Assembly (NCBI GenBank): GCA_003220345.1
Contig: QHSC01000137.1
Location: 1-40,899, forward strand
Reading direction: 5' to 3'
DNA from: Candidatus Rokuibacteriota bacterium
GTDB lineage: Bacteria > Methylomirabilota > Methylomirabilia > Rokubacteriales > CSP1-6
DNA: 40,899 bases
A model generated the notes under the pieces. It was not told the DNA's origin, searched no databases, and saw only the letters and a list, made by a program, of their open reading frames with translations. A program made the translations under genes and the position numbers. This document shows, in pieces, positions 1 to 9,911 of this stretch (its first letter is position 1; every line of letters begins with the position of its first letter).

Positions 1-478
1 TCACTGTCCTGCCGTACAGTGCGGCGTACACCAGCCAGTTGATTCTGTTCTCGACGCCCAGCCCGCTGGTCATTGCCACGAGCTCCCAGGTAGGGCAGAC
101 CTTCAACCTCTGGCCGCTCTGTACGGCATTGCGCCCGGGAGCGAGCTGATCTTCGGAATCCTCGTCCTGAACACCGGGGACACGTTCAAGATGGGGCCTG
201 GTGGACGCAATCCTGATGGCGTCGAGCACGTCCTCGTGGACTATGCCGAGGGCGACGGCGGTGACGTTGCCCTCCTGGGCTTCGAAGACCTCTTCGGTGG
301 CGGCGACCACGACTACAACGATGCCAATTTTGAGATTCAGGGCGGTATCGGGTTCGCGCGGGTGTCCGCGCCCGCTTCGCTGATCCTCCTGCTCTTGGGC
401 TTGGCCGCTCTCGCTGCTTCGTCCGGCTCGATCCTCAGAAAGAGCTGCCGCCAAATCCTGATTCCCTCGTCGAAGTAG
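1..478 (+). CDS. DUF4114-type surface protein with PEP-CTERM-like C-terminus (5' partial, apparent frameshift)
   Basis: The readable C-terminal part has the DUF4114 signature: a G-I-A-P-G-S-E-L-I-F-G block, then N-T-G-D, R-N-P-D-G-V-E-H, and an acidic G-G-G-D-H-D-Y-N-D-A-N-F motif that resembles a calcium-binding loop. It ends in a sorting-signal-like tail: S-A-P-A-S, about 16 hydrophobic residues, then R-K. The usual PEP motif is degenerate (S-A-P in place of P-E-P). Upstream of about position 110 the plausible coding frame is different. Frame 3 reads Y-S-A-A-Y-T-S-Q-L and then Q-V-G-Q-T-F-N-L, and frame 2 takes over at A-A-L-Y-G-I-A-P-G. One base therefore seems lost or gained near 105-115. 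The role is inferred to be an exported protein anchored by an exosortase-like system. The gene starts outside the window. Confidence 0.6.
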   Translation, partial: HCPAVQCGVHQPVDSVLDAQPAGHCHELPGRADLQPLAALYGIAPGSELIFGILVLNTGDTFKMGPGGRNPDGVEHVLVDYAEGDGGDVALLGFEDLFGGGDHDYNDANFEIQGGIGFARVSAPASLILLLLGLAALAASSGSILRKSCRQILIPSSK

Positions 479-693
479 CTCCGGTTGTCGCCTCCTCGGC
501 CGTAGTCCTCCGGGCATAACGCCGGAGCCCTCTCCACCGCCCTCGGGCAGCCTTCCAGCATCTTGTCCTGGCGATGTCGCGCAACTCATTGACATCTCGT
601 TGGAGAGCGCCTGGCACGGCTCCTGCCTCCACGAAGGCCCAGTCGACAAAGCGCCGCCCAGGCGGGAGCACCAAGACAAGGAGGAACAGGGCC

Positions 694-903
694 ATGGAAC
701 TGGAGACTATGGTTGAGTATCTGGTGGCGCTCGCCCTGCCTATCTGGCTCCTCGTAGAACTCGTGACGCACCCCCGGCGGTCGAAGCAGCCCGAGAAGTC
801 GCGCGAGCCCGATTGGCTCCGGGGAGGCTCCATCTCCCGGGTATCGTCGACAGCCTCGCGGGCTCGCACGACGAAGCTGGCACAGCCTCGGAGAGTCGCC
901 TAG
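694..903 (+). CDS. possible small single-pass membrane protein (69 aa)
   Basis: An ATG at 694 is preceded by AAGGAGG (678-684) with a 9-nt spacer, the best ribosome-binding site in this stretch, so this start is preferred to the longer in-frame one at 574. The product would have one hydrophobic helix at about residues 7-23 (V-E-Y-L-V-A-L-A-L-P-I-W-L-L-V), followed by a basic Ser/Arg-rich tail likely to be cytoplasmic. I recognise no family. The tail looks low-complexity and could be non-coding, so the call rests on the ribosome-binding site and the helix. The flanking stretches 479-693 and 904-998 show nothing else that I can support. Confidence 0.35.
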   Translation: MELETMVEYLVALALPIWLLVELVTHPRRSKQPEKSREPDWLRGGSISRVSSTASRARTTKLAQPRRVA

Positions 904-998
904 CAAGTCCTCGGCGTCGACCCTCGGCCGTCGTTTTCCCTTGCCGCACTCCTTCCCACCGTTCCCCACGCGCAATGCGCGCGCGCACTTGAGCCGAC

Positions 999-1011
999 TA
1001 TAATCGCCGGG
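999..1011 (+). promoter_or_regulatory. -10 box TATAAT directly before a start codon (possible leaderless transcript)
   Basis: A perfect TATAAT (999-1004) lies 7 nt before the ATG at 1012, and no Shine-Dalgarno sequence fits between them. If this box is used, transcription would begin at or within a base or two of the ATG. No good -35 hexamer was found 16-18 nt upstream. Confidence 0.45.
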
Positions 1012-2076
1012 ATGAGATGGATGGTGCGAGCTCGTGCCGTGGGTATCCTCGCCGCCAGCCTGGTCGCGGGCCTGACGGCGGCGCGCACCGCGCCGGCGGC
1101 GGAGCCCGCGGGCAGCGAGGTCCTCGATCTCCTCCAGGTCCCGCCGGACCAGCGCCGCCGTCTCGTCGTCGGAGAGGTCCTCTCGTATCCGGTCAGTGAG
1201 TTCAGCGAACGAGAGCTAGCAGTGGGTCTCGCCATCTTCCTGCAGGCTCCTCTCGGCCGCGTCGCCGAATACCTGACCTCCGGGCAACTGATCGCACGTG
1301 ACAACACCATTTCCGAGTTCGGAATCATGGCGGAGCCCACCGGCACGGATCCGCTGCCCGGATCCCCGCTCGTCAAGGGAGAGCGAGACGAGGCGGGGAA
1401 CCTTCTCGACGCTTCGCCGGGGACTCGATTCAACCTCTCCGCGGCCGAGATCGCGACGCTCCGCGCGCTCCGGGACGCCACGGCCAGCGTGTCCCAGCCC
1501 GGCATGGCCGAGAAGGTCTGGGACACGTATCGCGGGCTCCTGCGCCAGCGGCTGCAGGCCTACCAGCAAGGGGGTCTCGGCGCCCTCGCCCCGTACACGC
1601 GGAGCGGGGGAGGGATCACCGACCCTGCGGCGGAGCTGCGCGCGGCCATCGCGGACGTCGACCGCGTGGGACGCGACGGCCCCGAGCTCCGCGACACGCT
1701 CTTACGATTTCCCGCCGCGTCCTCCCCGCGGCAGCTTCATCGCTTCTACTGGCTCAAGCGCCGAGTGCAGCGTCGGCCGGATCTCAGCCTGCTCCATCAG
1801 ATCGTCGCGCCCGGCCCCGGTCCCGCCGTCCACATCGAGCGCTACTTCTACGTTGGGCATTCCTACAACACCGGACAGGTCATCACCGGCGCCTTCGCGT
1901 ATCTGGACGGCACCGTGGTCTTCTCCACGAGCCGCTTCTCGACGGATGAGGTTCTGGGCGTGGGGAACCAGCTGAAGCGCTCGATCGGCCGGGGCCAGCT
2001 CAGGGACGAGATGCGTAAGCGGCTCGAGGGGATCCGCGCCTCCCTGACCCGCCCCACCTCCCCCGAGAGCCCCTGA
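1012..2076 (+). CDS. exported protein of unknown function (354 aa)
   Basis: I do not recognise the family. The first 31 residues look like a signal peptide: basic start M-R-W-M-V-R-A-R, hydrophobic core V-G-I-L-A-A-S-L-V-A-G-L, and an A-P-A-A cleavage region. The mature part is about 320 residues, mixed alpha/beta in composition, without cysteine pairs or further membrane helices. A likely second region (about residues 260-320) has repeated aromatic residues, including Y-F-Y-V-G-H-S-Y-N-T-G-Q. ATG 1012 is chosen because it follows the TATAAT box; ATG 1021 is an in-frame alternative. It is transcribed alone and converges on the dehydrogenase gene. Confidence 0.7.
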   Translation: MRWMVRARAVGILAASLVAGLTAARTAPAAEPAGSEVLDLLQVPPDQRRRLVVGEVLSYPVSEFSERELAVGLAIFLQAPLGRVAEYLTSGQLIARDNTISEFGIMAEPTGTDPLPGSPLVKGERDEAGNLLDASPGTRFNLSAAEIATLRALRDATASVSQPGMAEKVWDTYRGLLRQRLQAYQQGGLGALAPYTRSGGGITDPAAELRAAIADVDRVGRDGPELRDTLLRFPAASSPRQLHRFYWLKRRVQRRPDLSLLHQIVAPGPGPAVHIERYFYVGHSYNTGQVITGAFAYLDGTVVFSTSRFSTDEVLGVGNQLKRSIGRGQLRDEMRKRLEGIRASLTRPTSPESP

Positions 2077-2085
2077 CGTCGTGAC

Positions 2086-2100
2086 GGCGCGTTTCGCGCC
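2086..2100. terminator. short hairpin between convergent genes
   Basis: GGCGCG-TTT-CGCGCC forms a 6-bp GC stem with a 3-nt loop just after the stop at 2076 and before the convergent stop at 2142. There is no T tract, so it is a weak candidate for a bidirectional terminator. A second, looser inverted repeat (AGGCG...CGCCT, 2120-2140) flanks a T5 run. Confidence 0.3.
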
Positions 2101-2141
2101 GAGTCGACCCAATACCCGCAGGCGCCTTTTTCAGCCGCCTG

Positions 2142-3404
2142 CTAGGGATAGAGGCCGCGAACCTGATGCGCATCCGCCACGCGGCGGATGCCCTCCATGA
2201 GAGCGGCTGTGCGCAGGTTGACGTGCTCTTTCTTCGAGATGTTCCACACGCGGGTGAAGGCGCGCGCCATGATCTCCTGGAGCCGGCTGGTGATCTCGCT
2301 CTCCTTCCAGAAGAAGAACTGGAGGCCCTGCACCCACTCGAAGTAGGACACGACCACGCCGCCGGCGTTGGCGAGGATGTCGGGGATGACCAGGATGCCG
2401 CGGTTGTGCAGGATGACGTCGGCCTCGGGCGTGGTCGGGCCATTGGCGCCCTCGACGACGACCTGGGCCTGGATCCGGTCAGCATTGTCCTCGCGGATCT
2501 GGGATCCCGTGGCCGCGGGCAGCAGGATGTCGCAGGGCTGTTCGAGGATGTCCTTGTTGGAGATGGGATCGGCTCCCGGGAATCCGACCACGCTGCCCGT
2601 CTCCTTGACGTGCTGCTCGAGCGCCCGGATATCGAGCCCCTGGCTGTTCCAGACCCCGCCCTTGTAGTCGCTCACCCCCTGGATCACGGCCCCGTCGCGC
2701 CAGAGCATGCGCGCGGCCACCCCGCCCACGTTGCCGAAGCCCTGGACGATCACCTTCCTGCCCTTGATCTCCTGGCCCAGGCGGTGCACGGCCTGGTAGA
2801 GGACGTACACGATGCCGCGTCCCGTGGCCTCGCGCCGACCCGCAGAGCCGCCCACGAGGATCGGCTTGCCCGTGACCACGCCGGGCACGCTCTTGCCCTG
2901 GGTCATCGAGTACGTGTCCATCATCCAGGCCATGGTCTGCTCGTCGGTGCCGAGGTCGGGGGCGGGGATGTCCAGATCAGGGCCGATCATGAGGATGATC
3001 TCCGCGGTGTAGCGGCGCGTGAGCGATTCCAGCTCGCGCTTCGACATGTTGCGCGGGCTGCATCGCACGCCACCCTTGGCGCCGCCGTAGGGCAGGCCCA
3101 TGAGCGAGCACTTCCAGCTCATCAGCATGGCGAGCGCGGTCACCTCGCCCATGCTCACCTCCGCGTCGTAGCGCAGGCCGCCCTTGGTCGGACCGAGCGC
3201 CGTGTTGTGGTGGACACGGTAGCCCATGAAGACTTCCGTGTGCCCGCTGTCCATCCGTACGGGGATGGAAACCACGAGCGCCCGGCGCGGATAGCGGAGA
3301 CGGATATGCGTGTCGTGGTCGAGATTCAGACGCTCGGCCACCTGATCGAGCTGCGCCACGGCCGTGCGGTGCATTTCTGATTCGAATTCTGGCATCTCGG
3401 CCAT
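2142..3404 (-). CDS. gdhA: Glu/Leu/Phe/Val dehydrogenase family (glutamate dehydrogenase-like)
   Basis: This is an NAD(P)-dependent amino-acid dehydrogenase of 420 aa, a normal family length, probably interconverting glutamate and 2-oxoglutarate plus ammonia. Substrate-side lysines are visible at K74 (G-P-T-K-G-G), K98 (S-W-K-C-S) and K110 (G-G-A-K-G-G), and the catalytic Asp is D150 (P-A-P-D-L-G-T-D). The Rossmann motif G-F-G-N-V-G is at about 222-227. The start is the ATG at 3404-3402, which overlaps the glgX stop by one base (TGATG), so it is probably translationally coupled. A longer frame to 3539 lies inside glgX and is rejected. Cofactor and exact substrate cannot be read from these motifs. 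It is the last gene of the minus-strand block. Confidence 0.93.
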   Translation of the reverse strand: MAEMPEFESEMHRTAVAQLDQVAERLNLDHDTHIRLRYPRRALVVSIPVRMDSGHTEVFMGYRVHHNTALGPTKGGLRYDAEVSMGEVTALAMLMSWKCSLMGLPYGGAKGGVRCSPRNMSKRELESLTRRYTAEIILMIGPDLDIPAPDLGTDEQTMAWMMDTYSMTQGKSVPGVVTGKPILVGGSAGRREATGRGIVYVLYQAVHRLGQEIKGRKVIVQGFGNVGGVAARMLWRDGAVIQGVSDYKGGVWNSQGLDIRALEQHVKETGSVVGFPGADPISNKDILEQPCDILLPAATGSQIREDNADRIQAQVVVEGANGPTTPEADVILHNRGILVIPDILANAGGVVVSYFEWVQGLQFFFWKESEITSRLQEIMARAFTRVWNISKKEHVNLRTAALMEGIRRVADAHQVRGLYP

Positions 3405-5566
3405 CAGGGGGACTCCCGGGGGTGCAGGCGAAGCACGGCCAGGGTACGGCCCTCGAGCGGATAGGGCTCGCCCTCCTTGAAGCGCCGGCCGTCGGCGATG
3501 GGCTGCTGCCAGTCGCGCGTGTCGAGCACAGGCTCCCACGCGCCGCCGTGGTGATCGGGGAGAACGAAGGGCACGGGCTCATCGTGCGCATTGAGGAGGA
3601 TGAGAACGGTGTCATCGGTGATGGGCAGGCCCTCGTCGCTCATCTCCTCGATGGCATCGCCGGCCAGGTGCAGCCCGAGGCCGGGGCTGAACCAGTGGGA
3701 CCACTCCTCGTCCGTCATCTCCGTGCCGTCGGGACGGAGCCACGAAAGGTCCTTGACCGCGGATCCGCGGATGCGTCGGCCCTGGAAAAAGCGGCGGCGC
3801 TGGAAGACGGGATGGTCCAGGCGGAAACGGATGAGGTGGGCCGTGAAGTCGAGGAGCCGGCGAGCGGAGGGCCCGAGCGGCCAGTCGAACCAGGAGATCT
3901 CGTTGTCCTGGCAATAGGCGTTGTTGTTGCCGCGTTGCGTGCGCCCGATCTCGTCGCCCCCCGAGAGCATGGGCACGCCCTGGGAGAGGAGGAGGGTGGC
4001 CAGGAAATTTCGCTGCTGGCGGCCGCGCAGGGCAAGCACCTGGGGGTCGTCCGTGGGGCCTTCGACGCCGCCGTTCGACGACGCGTTGTCGTCGGTGCCG
4101 TCGCGATTGTCCTCGTGATTGGCCTCGTTGCGCTTCTGCGTGTAGGCCACGAGATCGGCGAGGGTGAAGCCGTCGTGGGCCGTAACGAAATTGATGCTGG
4201 CTGACGGGCGCCGCCCGCCCTGCTCGTAAAGATCGCTCGATCCCGTCAGGCGAAAGCCCAGCTCGGCCACCTGGCCCCAGTCGCCCTTCCAGTAACGGCG
4301 GATGGTGTCGCGATATTTTCCGTTCCACTCCGCCCAGCCCGGCGGGAAGTTCCCCACCTGATAGCCTCCTTCGCCGAGATCCCACGGCTCTGCGATGAGC
4401 TTGACCTGGGAGATGATGGGGTCCTGGTGGATGACGTCGAAGAAGGAGGAGAGGCGGTCGACATCATGCAGCTCGCGGGCGAGGGTGGAGGCGAGGTCGA
4501 ACCGAAACCCGTCCACGTGCATGTCCAGCACCCAGTAGCGCAGGCTGTCCATCAGGAGCTGGAGCGAGCGCGGGTGGGTCAGGTTCAGCGTATTGCCGCA
4601 GCCTGTGAAGTCGCGGTAGCGGCTCCGATCCCCGTCTTCCAGGCGGTAGTAGGCGGTGTTGTCGATGCCGCGAAAGCACAGGGTGGGGCCGCGATGATCG
4701 CCCTCTGCAGTGTGGTTGTACACCACGTCGAGGATGACTTCGATGCCCGCCTCGTGGAGGCGCTTCACCATGGTCTTGAACTCGCTGACCTGCTCGCCGC
4801 GGGCGCCTGAGGAGGCGAAGCGAGAGTCGGGGGCGAAGTAGCCCACCGAGTTGTAGCCCCAGTAGTTGTCGAGACGGCGATCCTGGAGCGACTTCTCGTT
4901 GATCGAGTGGTGCACGGGCAAGAGCTCCACGGCGGTGATCCCGAGCCGCCGGAGGTGCTCGAGAGCGGAGGGAGCGGCCAGCCCCGCGTAGGTGCCGCGG
5001 AGTGGGCGCGGGATATCCGGATGCCGGGCCGTGAATCCCTTGACGTGCACCTCGTAGATCACGGTCTGGTGCCATGGCGTGCGCAGGAGGCGATCCCCGC
5101 CCCAGGAGAAGGCCGATTCCACGATGACGCACTTCGGCACATACGCCGCGCTGTCGCGCGGGTCGGGCTCGCGACTCGTGTCCGCCTCCCCCGGACGGTA
5201 GCCACACATGGCGTCGTGCCAGCGCAGACGTCCCGCGATGGCTCGGGCATAGGGGTCGAGCACCACCTTGGCGGGGTTGAAGCGATGCCCCTCCGCCGGC
5301 GCATACGGACCGTGCACGCGATAGCCGTAGAGAAGACCCGGGCGCGCCTCGGGAAGATACACATGCCAGATCTGATCGGTACGCTCGGTCACGGGGACGC
5401 GGGCGATCTCCCGGCCCGCATCTTCCGGATGGAAGAGACAGAGGTCCACCGCGCTCGCGTGCTCGCTGAACAGCGCGAAGTTCACGCCAGCGCCGTCCCA
5501 GCTCGCCCCGAGCGGATAGGGCCGTCCCGGCCGCGTGCGGAAGGAGCCGGGCGGCGTCGCCGTCAC
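3404..5566 (-). CDS. glgX: glycogen debranching enzyme GlgX (isoamylase-type)
   Basis: This GH13 isoamylase-type enzyme hydrolyses alpha-1,6 branches of glycogen or limit dextrins. The N-terminal CBM48-like part carries [18 protein letters not shown]. The four GH13 regions are visible: D-V-V-Y-N-H-T (about residue 278), D-G-F-R-F-D with the nucleophile Asp (about 350), A-E-P-W-D with the acid/base Glu (about 388), and T-A-H-D-G-F (about 460). I place the start at GTG 5566, which overlaps the glgB TGA as GTGA and gives 720 aa. The ATG at 5641 would add 25 residues inside glgB. It lies directly downstream of glgB and is coupled to gdhA, so branching and debranching enzymes are made together. 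Confidence 0.93.
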   Translation of the reverse strand: MTATPPGSFRTRPGRPYPLGASWDGAGVNFALFSEHASAVDLCLFHPEDAGREIARVPVTERTDQIWHVYLPEARPGLLYGYRVHGPYAPAEGHRFNPAKVVLDPYARAIAGRLRWHDAMCGYRPGEADTSREPDPRDSAAYVPKCVIVESAFSWGGDRLLRTPWHQTVIYEVHVKGFTARHPDIPRPLRGTYAGLAAPSALEHLRRLGITAVELLPVHHSINEKSLQDRRLDNYWGYNSVGYFAPDSRFASSGARGEQVSEFKTMVKRLHEAGIEVILDVVYNHTAEGDHRGPTLCFRGIDNTAYYRLEDGDRSRYRDFTGCGNTLNLTHPRSLQLLMDSLRYWVLDMHVDGFRFDLASTLARELHDVDRLSSFFDVIHQDPIISQVKLIAEPWDLGEGGYQVGNFPPGWAEWNGKYRDTIRRYWKGDWGQVAELGFRLTGSSDLYEQGGRRPSASINFVTAHDGFTLADLVAYTQKRNEANHEDNRDGTDDNASSNGGVEGPTDDPQVLALRGRQQRNFLATLLLSQGVPMLSGGDEIGRTQRGNNNAYCQDNEISWFDWPLGPSARRLLDFTAHLIRFRLDHPVFQRRRFFQGRRIRGSAVKDLSWLRPDGTEMTDEEWSHWFSPGLGLHLAGDAIEEMSDEGLPITDDTVLILLNAHDEPVPFVLPDHHGGAWEPVLDTRDWQQPIADGRRFKEGEPYPLEGRTLAVLRLHPRESP

Positions 5567-7764
5567 GCCTCGCTCGGCGCGAGCCACACGGCGGCCAGCG
5601 GTGGGAGGCTGAGCAGGACGGAGTGAGACTGGCCGTGCCACGGTATGGCCTCACCGACCACGCCTCCGCCATTGCCCAGGTCGCTGCCGCCGTAATAGGC
5701 GCTGTCCGTGTTGAGGATCTCCCGGTAGAATCCACCCCGCGGCACGCCCACGCGATACCCGTGCCGCGGCACCGGCGTGAAGTTGCAGACGCAGACCGTG
5801 AGGTCGCCGGGGGCCCGCCCGAACCGGGCGAAGGCGACGATGCTCTGGTCGGCATCGCTACAGTCCATCCAGGCGAACCCCGCGGTCTCGCAATCCAGTT
5901 GATGCAGCGAGGGCCGCCCCCGGTATTGCCGGTTCAGATCCGCCACCAGTCGCTGGACGCCCCGATGGTACGGCCCCTGGTCCAGCAGATGCCAGTCCAG
6001 GCTCTTGTCGTGGTTCCACTCGTCCGACTGTCCGAACTCCCCACCCATGAAGAGGAGCTTCTTGCCGGGATACGCCCACATGAAGCCGTAGAGGAGGCGG
6101 AGGTTGGCGAAACGCTGCCAGTCGTCGCCGGGCATCTTGCGGGCGAGGGAGCGCTTGCCGTACACCACCTCGTCGTGAGAGAGAGGGAGGACGAAGTTCT
6201 CCGTCCAGGCGTAGAGCATGCCGAAGGTCAGCCGGTTGTGATGGTACTTCCGATGGATGGACTCGTTGCCCATGTACTCGAGCACGTCGTGCATCCAGCC
6301 CATGTTCCACTTGAGCCCGAAGCCGAGACCGCCGAGATGCACGGGCCGCGAGACCATGGGCCACGCCGTCGACTCCTCGGCGACCGTGACCGCCCCCGGA
6401 TGCGTGCCGTACACCACCTCGTTCAGGCGCTTGAGAAAGGCGATGGCCTCGAGGTTCTCGCGCCCTCCGAACACGTTGGGAATCCACTCGCCGGCCTTGC
6501 GCGAATAGTCGCGGTAGATCATGGAGGCGACGGCGTCCACGCGCAGCCCGTCCACGTGATACCGCTCGAGCCAGAACAGGGCGTTGCCCAGGAGGAAGTT
6601 CGCCACCTCGCGCCGGCCGAAATTGAACACGCGCGTGCCCCAGTCGGGATGCTCGCGCTCGCGCGGATCGGCGTGCTCGTAGAGGTAGGTGCCGTCAAAG
6701 TACGCGAGGCCATGCGAGTCCTTGGGGAAGTGGGCGGGGACCCAGTCGAGGAGCACCCCGATTCCGCGCCGGTGCAGACGATCGACGAACGCCATGAAGT
6801 CGTGGGGCCGGCCATAGCGGCGAGTGGGCGCGTGGTACCCGATGGTCTGATACCCCCACGAGCCATAGAAGGGATGCTCCATGACCGGGAGGAGCTCCAC
6901 GTGGGTGAAGGCCATTTCGGTCGCGTAGTCCGCCAGCTGGTCGCCCAGCTCCTGATAGGTGAGGAACCGGTCGCCTTCCTGCGGCATCCGCCGCCAGGAG
7001 CCCAGATGCACTTCGTAGACGCTCATGGGCGCATCGAGGGCCTGGCGCCGTCCGCGCTCGGCGAGCCAGGCGCCGTCGCCCCAGGCGAAGCCGTCGAGCC
7101 GCTCCACGACCGACGCCGTGCGAGGCTCGTCCGGCTCGAAGCCGAAGGCATAGGGATCGCTCTTCAGGGCGAGGGGCGCCCCGGAGCGGGACACGATCTC
7201 GAACTTGTAGCGCGCGCCCTCGGGCACGCCGGGCAGGAAGAGCTCCCAGATGCCGTTGCCCGGATGAAGCCGCAGGGGATGGCTGCGCCCGTCCCAGCCG
7301 TTCCAGTCGCCGACCACGGAGACGCGCTTCGCATTGGGCGCCCACACCGCGAAGATGACCCCCACCACGCCTTCGAGCGTCGCGGCATGCGCTCCCAGCT
7401 TGTCGTAGATCCGGTAGTGGGTGCCCTCCCCGAGGAGGTGGAGATCGAAGCCCGACAGGGTCGGGGGAAAGCGGTACGGGTCTTCGATCTCGACCGTATG
7501 CCCCCCGCCGTAGGACGCGCGGACGCGGTACGCGACAGGGAGCCGGCCGGGGAGCTCGCCCTCCCAGAGACCGGCGGGGTGCAGAGGCTTGAGCGGGTGC
7601 GAGAGGGAACCGGCGTCGAGCGGCACCACGGAGACCTCGACGGCGCCGGGCAGGAAGACCCGCACGATGACGCCATTGGCGGCCGCGTGAGGCCCCAGCA
7701 CGGCGAAGGGATCGCCGTGCTCTCCGGTGACGAGGGTCTGGACGGTTTTGCGGGAAAGGCTCAT
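5563..7764 (-). CDS. glgB: 1,4-alpha-glucan branching enzyme GlgB
   Basis: GlgB introduces alpha-1,6 branches into glycogen. The product is 733 aa, a full-length GH13 type with an N-terminal N1 module ([10 protein letters not shown]), a CBM48 module (V-F-A-V-W-A-P-N-A), and the catalytic barrel. Barrel motifs are [19 protein letters not shown] (nucleophile Asp), A-E-E-S-T-A-W (acid/base Glu) and [10 protein letters not shown]. The ATG at 7764 follows the pafA stop by 31 nt with no strong Shine-Dalgarno sequence. No ADP-glucose synthesis gene (glgC/glgA) is present here, so the donor pathway must be elsewhere. It sits on the same strand as the proteasome genes and immediately downstream of them. 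Confidence 0.95.
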   Translation of the reverse strand: MSLSRKTVQTLVTGEHGDPFAVLGPHAAANGVIVRVFLPGAVEVSVVPLDAGSLSHPLKPLHPAGLWEGELPGRLPVAYRVRASYGGGHTVEIEDPYRFPPTLSGFDLHLLGEGTHYRIYDKLGAHAATLEGVVGVIFAVWAPNAKRVSVVGDWNGWDGRSHPLRLHPGNGIWELFLPGVPEGARYKFEIVSRSGAPLALKSDPYAFGFEPDEPRTASVVERLDGFAWGDGAWLAERGRRQALDAPMSVYEVHLGSWRRMPQEGDRFLTYQELGDQLADYATEMAFTHVELLPVMEHPFYGSWGYQTIGYHAPTRRYGRPHDFMAFVDRLHRRGIGVLLDWVPAHFPKDSHGLAYFDGTYLYEHADPREREHPDWGTRVFNFGRREVANFLLGNALFWLERYHVDGLRVDAVASMIYRDYSRKAGEWIPNVFGGRENLEAIAFLKRLNEVVYGTHPGAVTVAEESTAWPMVSRPVHLGGLGFGLKWNMGWMHDVLEYMGNESIHRKYHHNRLTFGMLYAWTENFVLPLSHDEVVYGKRSLARKMPGDDWQRFANLRLLYGFMWAYPGKKLLFMGGEFGQSDEWNHDKSLDWHLLDQGPYHRGVQRLVADLNRQYRGRPSLHQLDCETAGFAWMDCSDADQSIVAFARFGRAPGDLTVCVCNFTPVPRHGYRVGVPRGGFYREILNTDSAYYGGSDLGNGGGVVGEAIPWHGQSHSVLLSLPPLAAVWLAPSEA

Positions 7765-7795
7765 GAACGTCGATCCCGGTCCGGGGCCGGCGGGA

Positions 7796-9151
7796 CTAGA
7801 AGGAGCGGATCAGTCGCTCCACCCGCTCGTCGTGGCTCTGGAACGGGTCCTTGCAGAGGATGGTCTCGCGCTCGGGGTCGTTGAGCTTCAAGTAGACCCA
7901 GTCCACGCGGTAGTCCTTGCCTTTGAGGTTGGCCTGCCGGATGAACTCGCCGCGCAGCCGCGCGCGAGTCGTCTGCGGCGGGATGTGCTTGGCGCGCTCG
8001 ATGATGTCGTCGCTCGTGATGCGATCCACCATGTCGTGCTTCACGAGCTGGAAGTACACGCCCTTGTGAGGCCGGATGTCGTGGTATTGCAGGTCCATGA
8101 GCGAGACCTTGGGGTCGCGCCAGGACAGGCGATGCTTCTCCATGAAGGACTCGATGATGCGCTTCTTGATGACCCAGTCGACCTCGCGATGCAGCTCCAT
8201 GGGATCCGTGTGCAGCGCCTCGATGACGTGGGTCCAGCGCCCGAGGACGTCCTTGGTCACAGGGTCGGCGTCGATCGACTGGACATAGCGTGTGGCGTGC
8301 TCCAGGTACTCCGTCTGCAGCTGGAGAGGCGTGATGGTGCGCCCGTCCTTGAGGCGGACCGTCTCGCGCAGGGTGGGGTCGTGGCTGATGTCGCGGATGG
8401 CCTGGACGGGGGATTGCAGGCTGTAGTCCCGGTCGAAGAACCCGTCCTCGATCATGTCGAGGATGAGGGCGGTGGTGCCCACCTTGAGGTACGTGGCGAC
8501 CTCGGACATGTTCGAATCGCCCACGATGACGTGAAGGCGACGGTACTTCTCCGCGTCCGCGTGCGGCTCGTCGCGCGTGTTGATGATGGAGCGCGAGGAG
8601 GTGGTGGCCCCCGAGATCTCCTGGCAGATGTGCTGGGCCCGCTGCGAGAGGCAGTAGTGGAAGCCGCGGGGGGTCTGGAGTACCTTGCCCGCCCCCGCGA
8701 AGATCTGCCGGGTGACGAAGAACGGGATCAGGCCCTCGGCCAGGCGCTGGAAGGACACGTCGCGGCTGACCAGGTAGTTCTCGTGACAGCCGTAGGAGTT
8801 GCCCGCGGAGTCGGTGTTGTTCTTGAAGAGGAGGATGTTGCCGGAGATCCCGTCCTCGCGAAGCCGCTTCTCCGCCTGGTGCAGGAGATCCTCGACGATG
8901 CGCTCGCCCGCCTTGTCGTGGATGACGAGGTCGGCGATGTCATCGCACTCAGGAGTCGCGTACTCGGGATGGAAGCCCGTGTCGAGATAGAGCCGCGCCC
9001 CGTTCTCGAGGAAGACATTGGCGTTGCGCGCCCCGGGAATGACCTTCTCGAACAGGTAGCGCGCGACGTTGTCGGGCGAGAGACGCCGCTGGCCGTTGAG
9101 CGTGCACGTCAGGCCGTACTCGTTCTCCAAGCCGAAGATGCGGCGTTTCAT
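7796..9151 (-). CDS. pafA: Pup-protein ligase PafA
   Basis: PafA uses ATP to form an isopeptide bond between the C-terminal glutamate of Pup and substrate lysines. The 451-aa product matches the family end to end. It has G-L-E-N-E-Y-G (metal/ATP-binding E9), N-G-A-R-L-Y-L-D with the catalytic Asp at D56, [48 protein letters not shown], and the C-terminal D-W-V-Y-L-K-L-N-D region. C-T-C-T at 15-18 follows the PafA rather than the Dop pattern, and the Dop-type insertion is absent. The start ATG 9151 has GAGG 6 nt upstream. It is 67 nt downstream of prcA. Confidence 0.96.
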   Translation of the reverse strand: MKRRIFGLENEYGLTCTLNGQRRLSPDNVARYLFEKVIPGARNANVFLENGARLYLDTGFHPEYATPECDDIADLVIHDKAGERIVEDLLHQAEKRLREDGISGNILLFKNNTDSAGNSYGCHENYLVSRDVSFQRLAEGLIPFFVTRQIFAGAGKVLQTPRGFHYCLSQRAQHICQEISGATTSSRSIINTRDEPHADAEKYRRLHVIVGDSNMSEVATYLKVGTTALILDMIEDGFFDRDYSLQSPVQAIRDISHDPTLRETVRLKDGRTITPLQLQTEYLEHATRYVQSIDADPVTKDVLGRWTHVIEALHTDPMELHREVDWVIKKRIIESFMEKHRLSWRDPKVSLMDLQYHDIRPHKGVYFQLVKHDMVDRITSDDIIERAKHIPPQTTRARLRGEFIRQANLKGKDYRVDWVYLKLNDPERETILCKDPFQSHDERVERLIRSF

Positions 9152-9218
9152 GTGGGCCTCAGCGTAGCAGGGGAGGGGACGGGAGGCAAGGATTGCCTTT
9201 GGCCGCCGGGCGGATGCG

Positions 9219-9911
9219 CTACTTGTCGTCGGCGAGGAGCTGATGGAGCACGGCGGGCGGGATCCGGCGGAACTTGCGGCGCTCCTTGCCGCGGTCGAGG
9301 ACGGCCACTTCCAGATCGCGCTCGGTCAGCGTCTTGTTCTGCGTCACCATGAGGGCGCGTACCCCCAGCTTCACCGCGCCCGAGAAGTCGAGGCCCTCCT
9401 GGTAGTTGTCCTTGAGATAGCGCCGGATCTCGTCGGACTGCCCGCCCATGGCCGCGTAGTTCTTCTCGTCCTCGATGGTGCCGTCATAGAGGATGTGGTA
9501 AATCTCGTTCTTGGTGCCGTCGCTGTCGCCGACCTCCACGACGAGCACCTCCACCTCGAAGGGCTTGATGTCCTGGGTGAAGATATTGCCGAGGGCCTGG
9601 GAATAAGCGTTGGCGAGAGACTTGGCCGTTACGTCGCCCCGGCTGTACGAGTAGCCCTTGATGTCCGCGTGCCGCACTCCCGCCACCCGGAGGTTCTCGA
9701 ACTCGTTGTACTTGCCCACCCCCGCGAAAGCGATCCGGTCGTAGATCTCCGAGATCTTGTGGAGGAGCGCGGAGGGGTTCTCGGCGAGCAGGAGGACGCC
9801 GTCGAGATACTCGAGGGCCACGATGGCCTTGCCGCGGGAGATGCCCTTGCGGGCATACTCCGCCTTGTCCTTCATCATCTGCTCGGGCGAGACGTAGTAT
9901 GGCAGGGGCAT
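9219..9911 (-). CDS. prcA: 20S proteasome alpha subunit PrcA
   Basis: PrcA forms the outer rings of the 20S proteasome and the docking surface for the Mpa ATPase. The 230-aa product begins with the family's gate region ([24 protein letters not shown]) and continues with the Ntn-hydrolase fold, including [10 protein letters not shown]. As expected for an alpha subunit, there is no catalytic N-terminal threonine. The ATG at 9911 overlaps the prcB stop by one base (TGATG), so both subunits are probably made in a fixed ratio. Confidence 0.95.
   Translation of the reverse strand: MPLPYYVSPEQMMKDKAEYARKGISRGKAIVALEYLDGVLLLAENPSALLHKISEIYDRIAFAGVGKYNEFENLRVAGVRHADIKGYSYSRGDVTAKSLANAYSQALGNIFTQDIKPFEVEVLVVEVGDSDGTKNEIYHILYDGTIEDEKNYAAMGGQSDEIRRYLKDNYQEGLDFSGAVKLGVRALMVTQNKTLTERDLEVAVLDRGKERRKFRRIPPAVLHQLLADDK

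Noticed and set aside
2166-3380. 404-codon open frame on the + strand opposite the dehydrogenase gene
   Set aside because: It mirrors the real minus-strand gene; its product is His/Val/Leu/Asp-rich antisense composition typical of high-GC DNA and matches no family.
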